Positions 1 through 7,437 of a DNA stretch of 32,340 bases are shown piece by piece (position 1 is the stretch's first letter; every line of letters starts with the position of its first letter). The position numbers were made by a program, and so were the translations under genes. Source of the DNA: an uncultured Flavobacterium sp. (lineage in GTDB: Bacteria > Bacteroidota > Bacteroidia > Flavobacteriales > Flavobacteriaceae). The notes beneath the pieces are model-generated. The model did not search any database and had not been told where the DNA came from. It saw only the letters and a program-made list of their open reading frames with translations. The stretch spans positions 1 to 32,340 of the forward strand of contig NZ_CAMLRU010000004.1 in NCBI RefSeq assembly GCF_946482535.1, read 5' to 3'.

Positions 1-2
1 CG

Positions 3-407
3 CCAACCAAAATTGCTTTCGGACTATTAATTTCAGCTTTATCGGTACTGGTAATGGTAGCCGCAGTTCAAATCGGGAACAACGGAACCGAAAAGGTTTC
101 GGTTTGGTGGTTGGTGGCCAATTATGGTGTAATTACTATAGGAGAATTGTTCTTAAGCCCGATGGGATTGTCGGTGGTTTCTAAGCTTTCGCCAAAGAAC
201 ATCACATCTTTAATGATGGGCGGTTGGTTTTTATCAACTTCAATTGGGAATAAAATGTCAGGAGTTTTGGCCAGTTTATGGGATACTTATGATGACAAAG
301 CCAATTTCTTTTGGGTAAATTTCGCGCTATTAATGTTTGCTACCTTATTAATGTTTGCCTTGCTAAAACAATTGAATAAAGTAATGAAAGAAAAAGGAAT
401 AAACTAA
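3..407 (+). CDS. POT-family proton-dependent peptide transporter, C-terminal part (cut by window start)
   Basis: The reading frame is open from base 3, so the gene starts outside the window; the ATG at 54 is internal. What remains is the last 135 residues or so of a proton-coupled di/tripeptide symporter of the POT/PTR2 family in the inner membrane. The visible signature is GELFLSPMGLSVVSKLSP, the conserved stretch of a late transmembrane helix, followed by two more hydrophobic helices and a short basic tail. The same signature occurs in the next gene (GELCLSPIGMSAMTKLSP), so the two are tandem paralogues. The stop lies 2 bp before the next ATG, which implies cotranscription. Family assignment is firm; substrate range is not visible from sequence. 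Confidence 0.9.
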   Translation, partial: PTKIAFGLLISALSVLVMVAAVQIGNNGTEKVSVWWLVANYGVITIGELFLSPMGLSVVSKLSPKNITSLMMGGWFLSTSIGNKMSGVLASLWDTYDDKANFFWVNFALLMFATLLMFALLKQLNKVMKEKGIN

Positions 408-409
408 AT

Positions 410-1912
410 ATGACAACAATAGAAGAAATTCAAAATTTTAAAGGAAAGTATCCAAAACAACTTTGGTATTTATTTTTTAGTGAAATGTGGGAACGTTTTT
501 GTTTCTACGGAATGCGAGGAATGCTTGTGGTTTTTATGGTGCAACATTTGGCCATGAACGAGAAAGTGGCTAATCTGCAATATGGAGCAACACAAGCTTG
601 GGTTTACGCTTTTACCTTTATTGGTGGCTTGTTTGCTGATAAAATTTTAGGTTTGAGAAAATCACTTTTTTGGGGTGGGATTTTAATGATTATCGGAAGT
701 GTGATTTTGGCCGTTGACCCCAAAAATTTCTTTTTTATCGGATTAGGCTTTACTATAGTCGGAACAGGATTTTTTAAGCCTAATATTTCTTCAATGGTCG
801 GACAACTTTATAAGGATGGTGATCCACGACGTGATGCAGGATTTTCTTTTTTTTATATGGGTGTTAATTTGGGTGCGCTGATAGGTGGTTATATTTGTAT
901 TGCCGTAGCCGAAGGCTCTCTTTGGAAATCGTTAGTGCCTGAAAATTTAAGATGGAATGTTGGTTTTGGTTTTGCGGCTGTAGTAATGATTATAAGCTTG
1001 TTGACATTTACTCAAACTCAGAAAAGTCTTGGGAGCATAGGTTTGTCACCATTGAAAGGTTTGGAGGATTCTAAAAGAAAACTTTACGAAGTTCTGACTT
1101 TCGTAGGCTCATTAGCTATTGTTCCGGTTATCATTATCATGGTGGCGAATACCGTTTATACAGACTATTTTATGATGTTTATTGGGCCGGCCTCAATATT
1201 GTACTTGTTTTATGAAATGAAAAATTTCTCCGTTGTTGAGAATAAGAAGTTGTTAGCGGCTTTGGTTTTTATCATTTTTTCCATTTTCTTTTGGGCATTT
1301 TTTGAACAAAGCGGAGGCTCATTGAGTCTGTATGCAGCTAACAACCTCAATAATCATATTTTCGGATTACAATTAAGCCCTAATGGAGTTAATAATTCAG
1401 CCAATTCACTTTTTGTAATTGGTTTTGCAGCCTTGGTTGGTTTGGTTTGGCTTTGGATGGCAAAACGAAAAATTGAGCCTAACACGGTGATTAAATTTGG
1501 TTTAGCATTCGTGTTTTTAGCAGCCGGTTTCTGGATTTTTTATTATACTAAATTCTTCGCAGATATAAACGGAAGAACTTCTCTTGGGATTTTTACCTTC
1601 GGTTGGTTTATCATTACTTTCGGGGAACTTTGTTTGTCTCCAATAGGCATGTCAGCAATGACTAAATTATCTCCTCAAAAGACGCAAGCCGTAATTATGG
1701 GAATGTGGTTTTTAGCGAGTGCTTATGGGCAGTATTTTGCAGGTTTATTAGGAGCCAATATTGCAGAGGCTTCTGAAAATGCCACTAATTTAGAAAAACT
1801 AAACACCTATGCGGATGGTTACGAGCAATTAGCCATTTACGCTTTGATAGCTGGAATCGTACTTATTTTGATTTCGCCATTGGTAAAAAAGTTAATGCAA
1901 GATGTAAAATAG
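410..1912 (+). CDS. POT-family proton-dependent oligopeptide transporter
   Basis: This is a complete 500-residue inner-membrane symporter that would import di- and tripeptides using the proton gradient. It carries the family hallmarks in order: the ExxER motif at E25, E28 and R29 in helix 1 (SEMWERFCFYGMR), GFFKPNISSMVGQLY, FFYMGVNLGA, the PTR2 stretch AFFEQSGGSLSLYA, and the C-terminal GELCLSPIGMSAMTKLSP. Many strongly hydrophobic segments fit the family's 12-14 helices, and the length is typical. The start is the ATG 2 bp after the upstream paralogue's stop. Tandem POT transporters fit a peptide-scavenging lifestyle (inference). The substrate cannot be read from sequence. Confidence 0.95.
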   Translation: MTTIEEIQNFKGKYPKQLWYLFFSEMWERFCFYGMRGMLVVFMVQHLAMNEKVANLQYGATQAWVYAFTFIGGLFADKILGLRKSLFWGGILMIIGSVILAVDPKNFFFIGLGFTIVGTGFFKPNISSMVGQLYKDGDPRRDAGFSFFYMGVNLGALIGGYICIAVAEGSLWKSLVPENLRWNVGFGFAAVVMIISLLTFTQTQKSLGSIGLSPLKGLEDSKRKLYEVLTFVGSLAIVPVIIIMVANTVYTDYFMMFIGPASILYLFYEMKNFSVVENKKLLAALVFIIFSIFFWAFFEQSGGSLSLYAANNLNNHIFGLQLSPNGVNNSANSLFVIGFAALVGLVWLWMAKRKIEPNTVIKFGLAFVFLAAGFWIFYYTKFFADINGRTSLGIFTFGWFIITFGELCLSPIGMSAMTKLSPQKTQAVIMGMWFLASAYGQYFAGLLGANIAEASENATNLEKLNTYADGYEQLAIYALIAGIVLILISPLVKKLMQDVK

Positions 1913-1939
1913 GCGACAGTAATTGGTACTGTTTTTGTA

Positions 1940-1947
1940 TATATTTG
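1940..1947 (+). promoter_or_regulatory. Candidate -7 box for the thioredoxin-like gene
   Basis: TATATTTG matches the Bacteroidota consensus TAnnTTTG and lies 19 nt before the ATG at 1967. The nearest TTG (1923-1925) gives only a 14-nt spacer, shorter than usual, so the -33 element is uncertain. Confidence 0.5.
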
Positions 1948-1966
1948 TAAAAAAAAATAAGAACAC

Positions 1967-2434
1967 ATGAAAAAATTAATCCTTACGTTATTTCTGGTTT
2001 TAGGATCGTTAACCATACAAGCACAAGAATTAACTTGGCAAACCGATATGAATAAAGCCTTGGAAATTTCCAAAAAATCAAAGAAACCTTTAATGTTGTT
2101 TTTTACCGGAAGTGACTGGTGCGGTTGGTGTATCCGTTTGCAAAAAGAGGTATTGAAAACTCCTGAGTTTGCCAAATGGGCCAAAGACAATGTGGTTTTA
2201 GTCGAATTAGACTTCCCAAGAAGAACTCCGCAAACACCGGAAATCCAAAAACAAAATATGGAATTGCAACAAGCTTTGGGTGTGAGAGGTTATCCTACCG
2301 TTTGGTTTGTAAAAGCTACTAAAAAAGACGGTAAAATCAACTTAGAGCAAATAGGCAGTACCGGTTATGTAGCTGGTGGTCCAAGTGCATGGTTGGCAGG
2401 AGCCGATCAAATATTGGCACCAAAAAAATCATAA
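1967..2434 (+). CDS. Exported thioredoxin-family protein (thioredoxin_7-like)
   Basis: This 155-residue protein begins with a signal peptide (about residues 1-19, ending TIQA), so it should act in the periplasm. It has a thioredoxin fold with the redox pair C52-G-W-C55 in SDWCGWC and the cis-proline loop at P110 (RGYPTVWF). Members of this group act as disulfide reductases or chaperone-like redox proteins; the substrate is unknown. It has its own candidate promoter and ends 11 bp from the convergent comEC stop. Its terminator lies inside the end of comEC. Redox activity is inferred from the intact CxxC. Confidence 0.9.
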   Translation: MKKLILTLFLVLGSLTIQAQELTWQTDMNKALEISKKSKKPLMLFFTGSDWCGWCIRLQKEVLKTPEFAKWAKDNVVLVELDFPRRTPQTPEIQKQNMELQQALGVRGYPTVWFVKATKKDGKINLEQIGSTGYVAGGPSAWLAGADQILAPKKS

Positions 2435-2444
2435 TCTAATCGAT

Positions 2445-4487
2445 TTAAATCTTATAAAATCCCTTTTCATTGGTATAGTGAAAAGGGATTTTTTCTTTCC
2501 GGCAAGTCGCTTCCCAAAGTCGAACATAACTTTTAAAATTGGAGGCATCCGCAACAACTTGTTGGGGTTTGTAAATCCTAATTAAACGGTTCATATTCAG
2601 TTTTGGAGAATTGGTAATGATGACTATATCGGGTTTTATTTCAGCTGAATAAACAACCAAACTGTCCATCAAGAAAATTTTTTTGCCTTTAAAAAAATAG
2701 AGGTTTTGAATAGGTTTTTTTTCTTTGGCTTGACAAAAATTACCCACCAAATAAGCTTGAATCGTGGGGTTATTTTCCAAGGTTGCCAAAATACTGTCAT
2801 TGCTGTAAACCGTCACGGATTGGTTTATTCTTTCGGTAATGAGACTGCTTTTTTTTGAGTTAAAAACAATCAATTCTTTGGTGTTTTGAGTATTGAATTT
2901 GTTGCCGATATAAATACCTTGTAAGCCTACAATAGATAATAAAACTACTGCTAATTGCTTGAAATAAGGTTTCTTTAGCCAAATTATCACGGAACAAATT
3001 ACCGCATAAGAAACCCAAAGCATACCAATAGTAAACGAAATGTTTCTGAGCACAAAATCCTCATTAGAAGCTACCCATTCGATTATGTTATTTTGCAATT
3101 CAATCAGGAATTCTAACGGTTTTACTATTGTATAAGGAACTTTCCCAAAACCAGCCAAAACGATAGCTATCAATCCTATTACCATAATAAGACCAAGTAA
3201 AGGCAACACTATAATATTGGTCACAAAAAACAAACCCGGAAATTGATGAAAATAGTAAATACTCAAAGGGAATGTGCCAATTTGTGCTGCAAAAGAAACA
3301 GTTAAGATGTCCCAAAAATATTGAGTGATTTTGTATTTAGGTTTCCAAATATCGGCTAGTAAGGGTTGTAACCAAAGGATAAAAAACAAGGCCAAATAGC
3401 TTAGTTGAAATCCAACATCAAATAAGAATGAAGGTTTCCAAAGTAAGATTAAAAAGATAGAGGCCAATAGGGTGTGAAATACATTCACGGTTCTTCTTAA
3501 GTGATGGCCAATAGCCACAAAGGAAAACATTGTCACCGAACGAACAATCGATGGCGCTAATCCGGCCAAAATGCCATAACTCCATAGTGATAATAAAATC
3601 AGAGAGAGTTTGATTATGCTGTTTCTCCTGGTATTGGCCAAAGGTTTCAGTAAAAAAGTAACAAATAATAAAATGAACCCAACATGCAAACCTGAAACCG
3701 ATAAAATGTGAACCGCACCGGCCATTTGGTAATCTTTCAAGACTTCAGGCGAAATGTCTTGTTGTTGCCCAAGCAATAGCGCAATCATGATATTCAGTTC
3801 CTCTTTTTTGAATTTCGAAAGGGATAAGTTTCGAATGATTTCGGTTCTGAAATTGGAAAAACGTGACCAAAGTGTAATCTCCGGTTTACCGATGATAATT
3901 TGTTTTCCATCGGCATAAATTTGACCATAAATTTGCTGGTTTTCTAAATACCGACCATAATCAAACTGATGGGGATTGAGAGTGTTTTTATTTCTATAAA
4001 TAGTACCATTCAAGGTAATTTGACTACCAATGGGTAAATCATGAATCCGATTAGGTTGTTTGATGTTGAGAATGATTTTTCCCGAACTTTCATGGTTGTC
4101 AATTTTAATTACATTGGCTGTAAACCGAATGTTTTTCGAGGTGCTTTTTAGTTTTTCATGAATTTGCAGCGTTGTTTTATGAGCTGTTTCTTTAGCTGTG
4201 TGATGCAGATAATGATTTGGATGTAAACGCTCATTGTGAAAAGCAGCAGTCGCTAATCCGATAAAGAAAGAAATCGACAAGATTAGTATGCCAAAGATAA
4301 ACTTACCGCTTGTTTTTCTTTGGCCTTTTAAGTGAAAAGCCGTCATGGAAATCAATCCAATACCGATGCTTCCCAAAATGAAGCTTAAACCGGGTTGTGT
4401 TTTTTGGTATACTATGATGCCTAGGATAAAGGCAAAAGTTACTCGGGTTAATGGAAATTGTAAGATTTTCATGTAACTAAAGTACAT
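2445..4487 (-). CDS. comEC: ComEC/Rec2-type DNA uptake channel protein
   Basis: This 680-residue polytopic membrane protein is of the ComEC/Rec2 family, which forms the inner-membrane channel for single-stranded DNA during natural transformation. The order is: hydrophobic N-terminal helices (about 10-75), a soluble DUF4131-like beta domain with an RYLENQQIYGQIYADG stretch (about 95-200), and the competence domain with AGAVHILSVSGLHVGFILL followed by many helices (about 225-525). The last 145 residues (KELIVFNSKKSS to the end) occupy the place of the metallo-beta-lactamase domain, but I see no HxHxDH motif. The ATG at 4472 (MKILQFPL) is an alternative start five codons in. It lies 24 bp after the NlpC/P60 gene and probably shares its transcript. 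Whether the organism is transformable is not shown. Confidence 0.9.
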   Translation of the reverse strand: MYFSYMKILQFPLTRVTFAFILGIIVYQKTQPGLSFILGSIGIGLISMTAFHLKGQRKTSGKFIFGILILSISFFIGLATAAFHNERLHPNHYLHHTAKETAHKTTLQIHEKLKSTSKNIRFTANVIKIDNHESSGKIILNIKQPNRIHDLPIGSQITLNGTIYRNKNTLNPHQFDYGRYLENQQIYGQIYADGKQIIIGKPEITLWSRFSNFRTEIIRNLSLSKFKKEELNIMIALLLGQQQDISPEVLKDYQMAGAVHILSVSGLHVGFILLFVTFLLKPLANTRRNSIIKLSLILLSLWSYGILAGLAPSIVRSVTMFSFVAIGHHLRRTVNVFHTLLASIFLILLWKPSFLFDVGFQLSYLALFFILWLQPLLADIWKPKYKITQYFWDILTVSFAAQIGTFPLSIYYFHQFPGLFFVTNIIVLPLLGLIMVIGLIAIVLAGFGKVPYTIVKPLEFLIELQNNIIEWVASNEDFVLRNISFTIGMLWVSYAVICSVIIWLKKPYFKQLAVVLLSIVGLQGIYIGNKFNTQNTKELIVFNSKKSSLITERINQSVTVYSNDSILATLENNPTIQAYLVGNFCQAKEKKPIQNLYFFKGKKIFLMDSLVVYSAEIKPDIVIITNSPKLNMNRLIRIYKPQQVVADASNFKSYVRLWEATCRKEKIPFHYTNEKGFYKI
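2456..2492 (+). terminator. Intrinsic terminator of the thioredoxin gene, lying inside the comEC 3' coding end
   Basis: A perfect 14-bp stem (2456-2469 with 2479-2492, core ATCCCTTTTCA) with a 9-nt loop is followed on the plus strand by a T-rich tail. It lies 22 bp after the thioredoxin stop. On the minus strand the same bases encode the last residues of ComEC. Confidence 0.8.
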
Positions 4488-4511
4488 AAAATTCTTATAA
4501 AATGAAAGAAT

Positions 4512-5177
4512 TTACTCCAAAACCCTATTTATTTGTACGAAAGTTCTATTGTAATAAGGTTCTTTGGTAGAAGAAATAATGACACCGCTTTGGGTAGAAG
4601 AGTGAATAAATTTTACTTCCTCGGCAGTTACTTCCACCACCATGCCCACATGATTGATTCTTCTTTGACCTCGATTGATAAAGAAAATCAAGTCGCCTTT
4701 TTTGGCATTAGACAAATCAATTTTAGTTCCGACAGTGGCCATTTCGTGGGAAGAACGAGGTAAGGTTATGTCAAATTTTTTAAAGGTTGAATAAATCAAA
4801 CCCGAACAATCAAATCCGGCTTTTGTGGTTCCGCCACCGCGATAACCTACGCCCAAATTATCAGAAGCACTGTTGATCAATTGTTTGATTAAATAACTGG
4901 CTTCTTCATTATCTATGACAATATCTTCGTCGTTTTGGTTGTTGATATTGGCCACTTTTTTAGTCACATTTGGCGCCGGAGCTTGCTTTAAGGCTAAGTC
5001 TTTGCTTTGGTTTTTCTTTTTCTTTTCGGTATTTTTTACTTCGGTTACCGCCAGTGCTTTGGGTTCGGTATACATACCTTTTTTTAAGGCAACTTCTTTC
5101 GAAGTAACGATGCTCGAAGTAGGTTTACAAGCCGTAAACAGCAATAAAAAAAGTGATATGTAAACGAGGTTTTTCAA
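4512..5177 (-). CDS. NlpC/P60 (C40) peptidoglycan peptidase, lipoprotein
   Basis: This 221-residue lipoprotein has a signal peptide ending in the lipobox LFTAC, with lipidated Cys17, then a low-complexity Lys-rich linker (about 25-90) and a C-terminal NlpC/P60 domain (about 95-221). The catalytic triad is visible: C124 in FDCSG, H176 in INHVGMV and H192 in FIHSS. Such enzymes cut peptide stems of peptidoglycan, typically between D-Glu and the diamino acid. The start codon is TTG: no in-frame ATG would keep the signal peptide, and a good promoter sits just upstream. It lies between lpxB and comEC on the same strand. Confidence 0.92.
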   Translation of the reverse strand: MKNLVYISLFLLLFTACKPTSSIVTSKEVALKKGMYTEPKALAVTEVKNTEKKKKNQSKDLALKQAPAPNVTKKVANINNQNDEDIVIDNEEASYLIKQLINSASDNLGVGYRGGGTTKAGFDCSGLIYSTFKKFDITLPRSSHEMATVGTKIDLSNAKKGDLIFFINRGQRRINHVGMVVEVTAEEVKFIHSSTQSGVIISSTKEPYYNRTFVQINRVLE

Positions 5178-5194
5178 ATAAAAATTATTTTTTA

Positions 5195-5223
5195 CAAAAT
5201 TAAAAATTAGTGTTGGTAATCAA
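5195..5223 (-). promoter_or_regulatory. Promoter of the NlpC/P60 gene
   Basis: Read on the minus strand, TTG (5221-5223), an 18-nt spacer and TAATTTTG (5195-5202) match the Bacteroidota pattern closely. The predicted transcript starts near 5188, only about 11 nt before the TTG start codon at 5177, so it supports that start. The box lies just after the lpxB stop. Confidence 0.65.
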
Positions 5224-5225
5224 AA

Positions 5226-6338
5226 TTACTTTAGGTCATTTATGATAAATTTAGCAGTTTTTTCACTCGCGCCGACACCTCCAAGTTTGGATTCTAATTG
5301 GTTGTATTTTTCCAACACTGTAGTTCTATGGTTTTCGTCGAGCAATTTTGAAAGTTCTTTTTTAAGGTTTTTGGGGTTACATTGGTCTTGAATCAATTCG
5401 GTTACGACTTCTTCATCCATAATCAAATTGACCAAGGAAATATATTTCAACGTGATGATTCTTTTGGCAATTTGGTACGAAATATAACTACCTTTATAAC
5501 AAACCACTTCAGGGACTTTGAACAAAGCAGTTTCTAAAGTTGCTGTTCCGGAAGTAACTAAAGCGGCTTTGGCTACACTCAATAAATCATAAGTCTTATT
5601 CGAAATGAACTTGACATTTTTATTGGTCAAAAACTGTTCGTAAAAGTGGTATTCCTGACTCGGCGCACCGGCAATCACAAATTGGTAATCGCTGAAATCA
5701 TCAACGATACTTAGCATTACGCTGAGCATTTTTGAAATCTCCTGTTTTCGGCTTCCCGGAAGAATGGCAATGATGGGTTTATCATCCAGATTATGTTCTT
5801 TTCTAAAGGCCGCTTCGTTTGTTTTTTCCCTATTGTGAATGGCGTCAATCAAAGGATGTCCTACGAAATCGACTTTAAAATGGTGCTTGACTTCAAAAAA
5901 GTCTTTCTCAAAAGGCAAGATAACAAACAGCTTGTCGAAATCTCTTTTGACTGCTTTGATTCGGTTTTCTTTCCAGGCCCAAATTTGAGGAGCAATATAG
6001 TAATGGGTTTTGATGCCACGAGCTTTAGCCCATTTGGCAATACGCATGTTAAAACCCGGATAATCAATAAAAATAATCACATCGGGATTGAATTTTTCGA
6101 TGTCGGCTTTGCAAAATTTGATGTTGTTGAGTATGGTTTTCAAATTCATCACCACTTCGGCAAATCCCATAAAAGCCAACTCTTTGTAGTGTTTGACTAA
6201 AGTGCCGCCAACATTTTGCATTAAATCGCCACCCCAAAAACGAATATCAGCCGAAGCGTCTTCTTTATAAAGCGCTTTCATCAAATTGGAACCGTGTAAA
6301 TCGCCCGAAGCTTCGCCGGCAATGATGTAGTATTTCAT
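5226..6338 (-). CDS. lpxB: Lipid-A-disaccharide synthase LpxB
   Basis: This GT19 glycosyltransferase (EC 2.4.1.182) joins UDP-2,3-diacylglucosamine to lipid X to give the lipid A disaccharide at the inner face of the inner membrane. The sequence has the N-terminal GEASGDLHGSNL (residues 8-19), the mid-protein FVGHPLIDA and AILPGSRKQEI, and the C-terminal nucleotide-binding stretch ALVTSGTATLETALFKVP. The 370-residue length is typical. It lies downstream of surE on the same strand, with a repeat-containing 118-bp gap between them. Its presence means the cell makes a lipid A-type outer membrane. Confidence 0.97.
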   Translation of the reverse strand: MKYYIIAGEASGDLHGSNLMKALYKEDASADIRFWGGDLMQNVGGTLVKHYKELAFMGFAEVVMNLKTILNNIKFCKADIEKFNPDVIIFIDYPGFNMRIAKWAKARGIKTHYYIAPQIWAWKENRIKAVKRDFDKLFVILPFEKDFFEVKHHFKVDFVGHPLIDAIHNREKTNEAAFRKEHNLDDKPIIAILPGSRKQEISKMLSVMLSIVDDFSDYQFVIAGAPSQEYHFYEQFLTNKNVKFISNKTYDLLSVAKAALVTSGTATLETALFKVPEVVCYKGSYISYQIAKRIITLKYISLVNLIMDEEVVTELIQDQCNPKNLKKELSKLLDENHRTTVLEKYNQLESKLGGVGASEKTAKFIINDLK

Positions 6339-6347
6339 TTTATACTT

Positions 6348-6451
6348 GCATGTTTGTTATTTGAATAAAATGCAGTCGCTACGCTCATGTCATTTTTTGC
6401 GTGTTTATTTTCTATTGGTAAAATGCAGTCGGTATACTCGTGTCATTTGTA
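6348..6451. repeat. Tandem duplication of a ~51-53 bp block in the surE-lpxB gap
   Basis: Two adjacent copies (about 6348-6398 and 6399-6451) share the core AAAATGCAGTCG ... TGTCATTT (29 bp at 6367-6395 and 6420-6448, with four mismatches). The core starts with AAATG and ends with CATTT, so its ends are inversely complementary. No protein is encoded. Its role is unknown. Confidence 0.7.
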
Positions 6452-6456
6452 AAATA

Positions 6457-7224
6457 TTATAAATCCCAAGAATTTAATTGTTGTATGGCATGATGTGCCG
6501 TCAAATCAAACTGCACCGGAACTACCGAAATGTATCCATTAGACAAAGCCCATTCATCCGTATCTTCGCCTTTGTCCTGATTCACAAATTCTCCGGTTAG
6601 CCAATAGTAATCTTTCCCGTATGGCGTTTGTCGCTTGTCAAATTTTTCCATCCAAATGGCTTTCGCTTGGCGACAAATTTTGATGCCTTTGATGTCTTCA
6701 TATTTCAATTTTGGAAAGTTAACATTCAAAACCGTTCCTTCGGGTAATTTTTTGGTCAAAACTTCCAAAGCTATTTTTTGGAGAAAAGGTTTTATCGTTT
6801 CAAAATCGGCGTTCCAAGCATAATCTAATAACGAAAAACCTATGGCCGGGATGCCTTCAATTCCCGCTTCAACCGCAGCACTCATCGTTCCCGAATAAAT
6901 CACATTGATAGAAGAATTAGAACCGTGATTAACCCCGGAAACACACAAGTCGGGTTTCTTTTTCAAAATTTCATTGACCGCCAATTTGACACAATCTACC
7001 GGAGTTCCCGAGCAGGCATATTCGGTAATGGTCGCATTCTCTGCCGAAACTTTATTCAAATACAAAGTGTTGTTAATGGTTATGGCATGTCCCATGGCAC
7101 TTTGCGGACTGTCGGGCGCCACTACAATCACCTCGCCAATTTCCGCCATGACATCAATTAAAGCTCTGATTCCCGGGGCATTGATGCCGTCGTCATTGGT
7201 TACTAAAATAGTGGGTTTGGTCAT
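6457..7224 (-). CDS. surE: 5'/3'-nucleotidase SurE
   Basis: SurE is a metal-dependent nucleoside monophosphate phosphatase (EC 3.1.3.5) linked to survival in stationary phase. The protein shows the family metal site: N10-D11-D12 in VTNDDGINAPGI, S42 in APDSPQSAMGH and N99 in SGVNHGSNSS, plus ACSGTPVDCVKLA. Its 255 residues are the usual length. It is the first gene of the minus-strand surE-lpxB-nlpC-comEC run and shares a 213-bp divergent region with the protease gene. A weak box TTACTTTG lies upstream of it on the minus strand, one base off the TAnnTTTG consensus. Confidence 0.97.
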   Translation of the reverse strand: MTKPTILVTNDDGINAPGIRALIDVMAEIGEVIVVAPDSPQSAMGHAITINNTLYLNKVSAENATITEYACSGTPVDCVKLAVNEILKKKPDLCVSGVNHGSNSSINVIYSGTMSAAVEAGIEGIPAIGFSLLDYAWNADFETIKPFLQKIALEVLTKKLPEGTVLNVNFPKLKYEDIKGIKICRQAKAIWMEKFDKRQTPYGKDYYWLTGEFVNQDKGEDTDEWALSNGYISVVPVQFDLTAHHAIQQLNSWDL

Positions 7225-7324
7225 GATTGTTTTTTTAAATTCTGTAACAAAGTAAGCTTATTGTTCGACATATGCTGCATGCAAAATTAACCATTTTAAG
7301 GCTTTACAACGCTACAAATTTTTA

Positions 7325-7332
7325 TAACTTTG
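7325..7332 (+). promoter_or_regulatory. Candidate -7 box of the Prc-type protease gene
   Basis: TAACTTTG fits TAnnTTTG. No clear TTG lies 17-23 nt upstream. The implied leader is long (about 100 nt) and contains several short inverted repeats, described in the findings. Confidence 0.45.
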
Positions 7333-7437
7333 AAGCAATTGCTTAAAGGAGATGGTTGAATAAAACCATTTTAACAAAATTTTATCTGGCAAGGTCAATC
7401 TTGGCATGGTTTTTTGTTTAATTTAGACTAATAATTA

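Noticed and set aside
4915..5163. 82-codon plus-strand open frame opposite the NlpC/P60 gene
   Set aside because: It is a hydrophobic shadow of the Lys-rich linker and signal peptide on the other strand.
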